The notes beneath the pieces are model-generated. The model did no database searches and was not told the DNA's origin. It saw nothing but the letters and a program-made list of their open reading frames with translations. A stretch of 64,000 nt of DNA. Source: Oasisia sp. SBJ-2009. Taxonomy: Eukaryota; Annelida; Polychaeta; Sabellida; Siboglinidae. Below, one piece after another: positions 24,101 to 64,000 of this stretch. Every line of letters starts with the position of its first letter. Position 1 is the first letter of the stretch. The translations under genes were made by a program, and so were the position numbers. Where the stretch lies: the NCBI GenBank assembly GCA_964017155.1, contig OZ024857.1, positions 28,029,601-28,093,600 on the forward strand, in the 5' to 3' direction.

Positions 24101-25982
24101 TATTTTGGCAACTCTACCAAAAACAAAACCAGCAGCTTTAAAATGATTTTTTTTTAACGACAGCTGGTGAAAGAAAGAAATATGACAACAATAAGGTATT
24201 AATGATGCATTTTATTTACCAATTTAAATAATGAAATATTACTTTTCTGCTTAACTATAATGCTATAAACTGAAAAGTTATTTTAACAAGCACACACATA
24301 ATCTACGTAGTGAATGATAAGTTATTCTGACATAAGTTTGAAACGGAAACAAACCACTTTCAAAAATTGGATTTTCAACATAACTGTAACCAGATTATAG
24401 TATCTTGCATAACCAGTCAATTAGCAGACATACCTAAAGTAACTAATTTTCTAAGCTGGTAGAAAATATTCTGGAATGGTACAAATATGTTGTCACAATA
24501 AACAAATTTTTTTCAGTACGCCACAAATAACAAACTGCTTTATTATTATCTTCATTAATTCTATCTACACTGATTTGCCTTATAAAATATACAACCACAT
24601 AACAGTACATTATTATAAATACAAAACCATGTTATGTGATCATAATGACAATATTATACTACATTTAATACACTCTTTGTCCATCCTTTCTCATAATATA
24701 TATATATACATATTAGAGTCTAAAATATCTGTAAGCACAAAATTACACTAACATCCAAAAACAGTGTAATAATTACTGTTTCATAAATACATATAGCACC
24801 CTTTAAAGCATGTTTCAAATCTTGGAAATATGTAGTAAAACTGCTTTCACTATCTAGTCTAACACAATTTATGACTAACTTGATCACGAAAAACACATAT
24901 TTACGATCAAGTGTGTTATCGACAATGGCAGTGAACTTAACACATTGACATACAGTATACACATTGACATACAGTAAACACACTGACATACAGTAGAGTT
25001 ATAAATGTCAACACAGACATTGATATACACAAAGCGCATACAAAAGCATAAATCAACATTAAATAAACCAGAAATGTTGACACTATCACACATAAACGTA
25101 TTCTTATAAAGTTAAGTTACACAACATAATTACGTTGACTCAGTGTCACTGAGTCAGATATACAAACACATGACACCGATGTAGCCATAATAGTGACATA
25201 AAACAGCTACCAAAACAATGACATAATATTAATTTATTACCAGTGTCACAGTGACACTGAAACACACTGACATTGGCACTATGGCCCTGTACTGATATTA
25301 ATAATTCCTCTAAATATGGGGGGGGGGGTTACACAACTCTTTTTATCAGAGCAATTGCATGCCTTACAAGAAGTCACTCAGCCACAAGTAAAACTGGAAA
25401 CATAAATCTAGAAATTACAAACAAATCCACACGGTTATATACATTCACTGTTTTGCCACGCATGATGAAAATAAACGGAGCTTGCAGTACGAACTGAGAT
25501 GTTTTGAGTGGATTTTGCAAGACATTGGTACAGCTAACTATCTACGAAAACAATTGTTGCCAGAGATGTTCTTCAGACATGTTCTGAAATGTTAAAACAT
25601 ATTTGAATGCCATTTACCATACACGACATGTAATAATTGTAAGAGCTGGTACCTTCGCATGTTGTTGCTGTATACACTACATACATGGGAGCCTGACTAT
25701 TACGACTGAACCAGTGCCATGAATGGCAAGGTGGTCATATTAGTCAGAGCAATCTCAAATACTCTGCCGACTTTTTTTTTGCACTGTCCCAGGTGACCTC
25801 AATTCTGGGGTGACCATAATTGAGAACTAGCTGCACTGCCAAGTTGACCACAAAACAAGGTACAACCACACATACATTTCATCTTATTTGTCACCCGTGC
25901 ATAGAGTCACACGTGTGTACGTTGTTTTTGTGACAAATAATTTACACGAATGAATGGAAGACGTGCGATTCTCTGCGGAGCT
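24101..25982. other. 3' flank or long 3' UTR of NCKAP1
   Basis: No exon seen. Contains three near-identical ACA(C/T)TGACATACAGTA repeats (about 24940-24995), short palindromes around GTGTCACAGTGACAC (25243-25257), and a G run at 25320. A minus-strand AATAAA (TTTATT on +, 25233-25238) lies 745 nt past the NCKAP1 stop; none is seen closer. Confidence 0.5.
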
Positions 25983-59886
<33,904 letters not shown>

Positions 59887-60600
59887 TTCGGCCGGCTAAA
59901 GTTGTAAATTCAGCTTCCTATAAATTCACGAAGTACCAAATAGGATCCCCATTTCCTCTCTGACGTCACCGATATGTGTGTACAAGTAGTATTTCTATAT
60001 TTAGCATGGGTGTAGCCTCGGTTACCCATACTCCGTGAGGTGGCAGCACTTTTAAGCCCCCCTCAACTCCGCCTGGGACAGTATATGGGCTTAAGTTTCT
60101 ACATCCGGGCAGCCTTACCCCAGATTAGGGTAGAGACGCTGATTGGCTCTCAGGCCAACTATGAAATAAAAAATTTAAATAACGATATAGTTTTACAAGA
60201 TAATAATATCATATGAAAAGTATTCACCATTGAACTTATGTTAACACAAAATTAACTAAAAATTCAAATTTACCGTTGTTTATAAAATCAGAATTACGGC
60301 AGGATTAACCAGTATCCGTGAGGTGGCAGCATTGTCTAGCCCGACACGGATAGCATACAAATTAAATAAGGAAACCTTTTGATCAAATAATGCTGTATTA
60401 TAAAAACTATTCAAAATTAAACTTATATTAACACAACATAAATAGAAATACAAATTTGCAGTTGTTTATAAAAAAATATATATTACGGCAGTGTCCGTGA
60501 GGTGGCAGCATTTTATAGATCACGGCTGCTACCCAAACAAAAGCCGTTAATGTAGCCAGACTGTCTTCTCGGCGTAGTTCCGCAGCCGACCGACAGTCGG
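59887..60600 (-). promoter_or_regulatory. NCKAP1: Upstream region of NCKAP1 with three CTCF-like sites
   Basis: The 5' flank contains three exact copies of CCGTGAGGTGGCAGCA on the + strand (60033-60048, 60316-60331, 60495-60510), one base off the CTCF consensus CCGCGNGGNGGCAG. Copies two and three sit in two diverged tandem repeats of about 180 bp. The core promoter and 5' UTR are not resolved; no TATA box is evident. Confidence 0.5.
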
Positions 60601-61590
60601 TTAAGCGAGACTAGCATGGGTGTAGTTGTGTCTTTTTGAACCACGATAGGCGGCGCCACTTTCAAATGACGGCGATTTTGCCACCGGCTAATATTATAGA
60701 AAAGAACTCTCGGGTATCTAACTTGCGATAGCACACCATTTTCTACTTTCGACAGAATTTAGTACCCGTAGGCATATCTATACCATAGGCAAGTGCTTAT
60801 GATACATGAAAACCCAACGGCGTAGATAGTTGTTGCGGCTGTTATGGGGCTTCTGGAGACTAAAGAGTAAAGTCTAAACGCAATATTTTCATAATGGGCC
60901 TATAATATCTGGGATGACGATTAATGATGGAACTAATGGCACTGATGTATCAAATTGACGCAATACTATTGCAATAATGGCTAAATCTGTATTGATCCGG
61001 ATTTGACAAATGTGGCCAATTTAGCATGAATTTCATGTGATGTGTCCACGGACCGAATGGGGAATATGCCATAATTAACGGCCTGTATGCCTATAATGGG
61101 TAGAGGTCTATCGTATTAGGTAGTCTATTATACCCATGGTGTTTGATAATGTATTTATAACAGTTCTTTTAGTCAAACTTGTATTCTCCGCAAATTATAA
61201 AAAGGCCACAACAACACAAAAGCGACTTAGTCGAGACTCCGCGAGGACTGAATTGTGTACAGACCTTTAAAACAATTTGGAAGTTAGGGCCCAGAAAATA
61301 TTGGAAAGATAATTTTCAAACGAAGTATCTCGATCAGATTTATAGTAATGTGTATATTTATCAGAAATGGTGACCTGGAAAGTTGGCAATATTTGGACAA
61401 TAACGCAGTTAGATGATGCTTTATTAACACTACAGAAGCAATACAAATTCACAAATTCCAAAGAATATCTAGGCCTATTAGTAAAATTGTCACTACATTA
61501 CGGTCAAACACATCGAACATTATATTAACTGGAAGATCGTGACTTTTGATCAAAGTGTGCCTATACTATAGTAGTCGGCCCCCAGCAAAC
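60601..61590. other. Far upstream flank, no gene recognised
   Basis: Unique sequence before the satellite; GGCGGCGCCACT at 60650 is another GC-rich motif. Confidence 0.5.
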
Positions 61591-63703
61591 AAGGAACCAT
61601 TTCTGAACCAGTTGACACGTGTCATACTGGTTCATAATTGGTACCGCTCCACCAGTACGTGTTTTCATGTGTATTCACGTGAATACACGTGTTGTCACGA
61701 GTTTGACACGTGTCGTACTGGGTCAGAACTGGTACGGTTTCACTGGTACGTGTCTTCACGTGAATTCACGTGATCTGTCACGTGTTTAACTGGGGAAACT
61801 GGTACGGTTCTATCCGTACGAGTATTCACGCGAATTCACGTGTTCATACACGTGTCTAACTGGGGAAACTGGTACGGTTCTAGTGGTACGAGTATTCACG
61901 CGAATTCACGTGTTCATACACGTGTCTAACTGGGGAAACTGGTACGGTTCTAGCGGTCCGAGTATTCACGCGAATTCACGTGTTCATACACGTGTCTAAC
62001 TGGGGAAACTGGTACGGTTTTAGTGGTACGAGTATTCACGCGAATTCACGTGTTCATACACGTGTCTAACTGGGGAAACTGGTACGGTTCTAGCGGTACG
62101 AGTATTCACGTCAATTCACGAGTTCATTCACGTGTCTAACTGGGGAAACTGGTACGGTTCTAGCGGAACGAGTATTCACGTTCATTCACGTGTTCATTCA
62201 CGTGTCTAACTAGGGAAACTGGCACGGTTCTAGCGGTACGAGTATTCACGCGAATTCACGTGTTCATTCACGTGTCTAACTGGGGAAACTGGTACGGTTC
62301 TAGCGGTACGAGTATTCACGTTAATTCACGAGTTCATTCACGTGTCTGACTGGGGGAACTGGTACGCTTCTAGCGGTACGGGTATTCACGTTAATTCACG
62401 AGTTCATTCACGTGTCTGACTGGGGGAACTGGTACGCTTCTAGCGGTACGAGTATTCACGTTAATTCACGTGTTCATTCACGTGTGTGACTGAGGAAACT
62501 GGTACGGTTCTAGCGGTACGAGTATTCATGTTAATTCACGAGTTCATTCACGTGTCTAACTGGGGAAACTGGTACGGTTCTAGCGGTACGAGTATTCACG
62601 TTAATTCACGAGTTCATTCACGTGTCTAACTCGGGAAATTAGTACGGTTCTAGCGGTACGAGTATTCACGCGAATTCACGTGTTCATTCACGTGTCTAAC
62701 TGGGGAAACTGGTACGGTTCTAGTGGTACGAGTATTCACGCGAATTCACGTGTTCATACACGTGTCTAACTGGAGAAACTGGTACGGTTCTAGCGGTCCG
62801 AGTATTCACGCGAATTCACGTGTTCATACACGTGTCTAACTGGGGAAACTGGTACGGTTTTAGTGGTACGAGTATTCACGCGAATTCACGTGTTCATACA
62901 CGTGTCTAACTGGGGAAACTGGTACGGTTCTAGCGGTACGAGTATTCACGTCAATTCACGAGTTCATTCACGTGTCTAACTGGGGAAACTGGTACGGTTC
63001 TAGCGGAACGAGTATTCATGTTCATTCACGTGTTCATTCACGTGTCTAACTAGGGAAACTGGCACGGTTCTAGCGGTACGAGTATTCACGCGAATTCACG
63101 TGTTCATTCACGTGTCTGACTGGGGGAACTGGTACGCTTCTAGCGGTACGAGTATTCACGTTAATTCACGTGTTCATTCACGTGTGTGACTGAGGAAACT
63201 GGTACGGTTCTAGCGGTACGAGTATTCATGTTAATTCACGAGTTCATTCACGTGTCTAACTGGGGAAACTGGTACGGTTCTAGCGGTACGAGTATTCACG
63301 TTAATTCACGAGTTCATTCACGTGTCTAACTCGGGAAATTAGTACGGTTCTAGCGGTACGAGTATTCACGCGAATTCACGTGTTCATTCACGTGTCTAAC
63401 TGGAGAAAGTGGTACGCTTCTAGCGGTACGAGTATTCACGGGTTTATTCACGTGTGTGACTTAGGAAACTGGTACGGTTCTAGCGGTACGAGTATTCACG
63501 TTAATTCACGAGTTCATTCACGTGTCTAACTGGGGGAACTGGTACGCTTCTAGCGGTACGAGTATTCACGCGAATTCACGTGTTCATACACGTGTCTAAC
63601 TGGGGACATTGGTACGGTTCTAGCGGTACGAGTTTTCACGTTAATTCACGAGTTCATTCACGTGTCTAACTGGGGAAACTGGTACGGTTCTAGCGGTACG
63701 AGT
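61591..63703. repeat. 70-bp satellite array with higher-order structure
   Basis: After about 200 bp of degenerate repeats, 27 full monomers of 70 bp (one of 60 bp) run from 61791. The monomer contains TGGGGAAACTGGTACGGTTC, TAGCGGTACGAGTATTCACG and one or two CACGTG sites. Variant monomers recur with an 840-bp (12-mer) offset: 61861-62700 against 62701-63400, the second lacking two monomers. Confidence 0.96.
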
Positions 63704-64000
63704 AACAAAGGTTCGGCAAGCGCATTTTTTTAAAACGAAAGTTGCGGTTTTGGATTCATTTGCGCATCATATGTACCCCTAGATGATGCTCTTGATAGGT
63801 TCAGGATTTTGGAGCCAGACAATCATGTATTGATATGTGCAGGAGAGAGAGAGAAGACGTGAACAGACAACCGAGGTATCGTTCGCTGCTGCTTAAAAGA
63901 TGGTTCCAATATCTCTCTTCAACTTCACTGCCATGCTTCTCTGCACGAAAACACGATTACCACAGGGGGACGAAGAGGCTCACAGCTCAGGACGGATATC
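63704..64000. other. Right end, nothing recognised
   Basis: Unique sequence after the satellite; contains a short GAGAGA run near 63844. Confidence 0.5.

Overview
This window is animal nuclear DNA. Both genes are split by GT-AG introns, and repeats are abundant (dinucleotide runs, minisatellites, transposon remnants, a satellite array). No ORF longer than about 200 codons is a gene; genes were recovered by joining short exons. The protein sequences look deuterostome-like. A lancelet (Branchiostoma) is my best guess. It rests on gene content and on intronic minisatellites that run across exon-intron borders, which I recall, unverified, being reported in amphioxus genes.

Left part (about 3.3-17 kb, + strand): a MET/RON-like receptor tyrosine kinase gene. 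Six downstream exons (12398-16721) encode a complete kinase domain and a tail with possible SH2-docking tyrosines. Upstream lie two alternative exons (A, 5630-6109; B, 10508-10907). Each has its own ATG, a short N-terminus, a transmembrane segment and a juxtamembrane region, and each ends in phase 1 so that it joins the same kinase exon. Each is preceded by a CpG-rich stretch ending in a strong splice donor (3901 and 8628). This suggests a duplicated promoter-leader-membrane cassette giving 494- and 464-residue kinases without a large ectodomain.

Middle (about 17-26 kb): intergenic DNA between the two convergent 3' ends. It holds a tRNA-derived SINE, the 3' end of a LINE, a 1.18 kb pogo/Tigger-like DNA element and a perfect 38-bp hairpin.

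Right part (25983-59886, - strand): the complete coding region of the NCKAP1 (NAP1/HEM) orthologue, a core subunit of the WAVE actin-regulating complex. I traced 32 coding exons with matching phases, giving 1124 residues (human about 1128 from memory), plus one possible 15-nt cassette microexon. Its introns carry at least five tandem arrays whose unit contains an exon edge and its splice site, three further minisatellites, a TTAA-flanked transposon, a 38-bp-TIR transposon, a 347-bp TIR element and a long palindrome.

Far right (60-64 kb): the upstream flank of NCKAP1 has three identical CTCF-like motifs. Beyond them is a 70-bp satellite with a 12-mer higher-order structure, dense in CACGTG.
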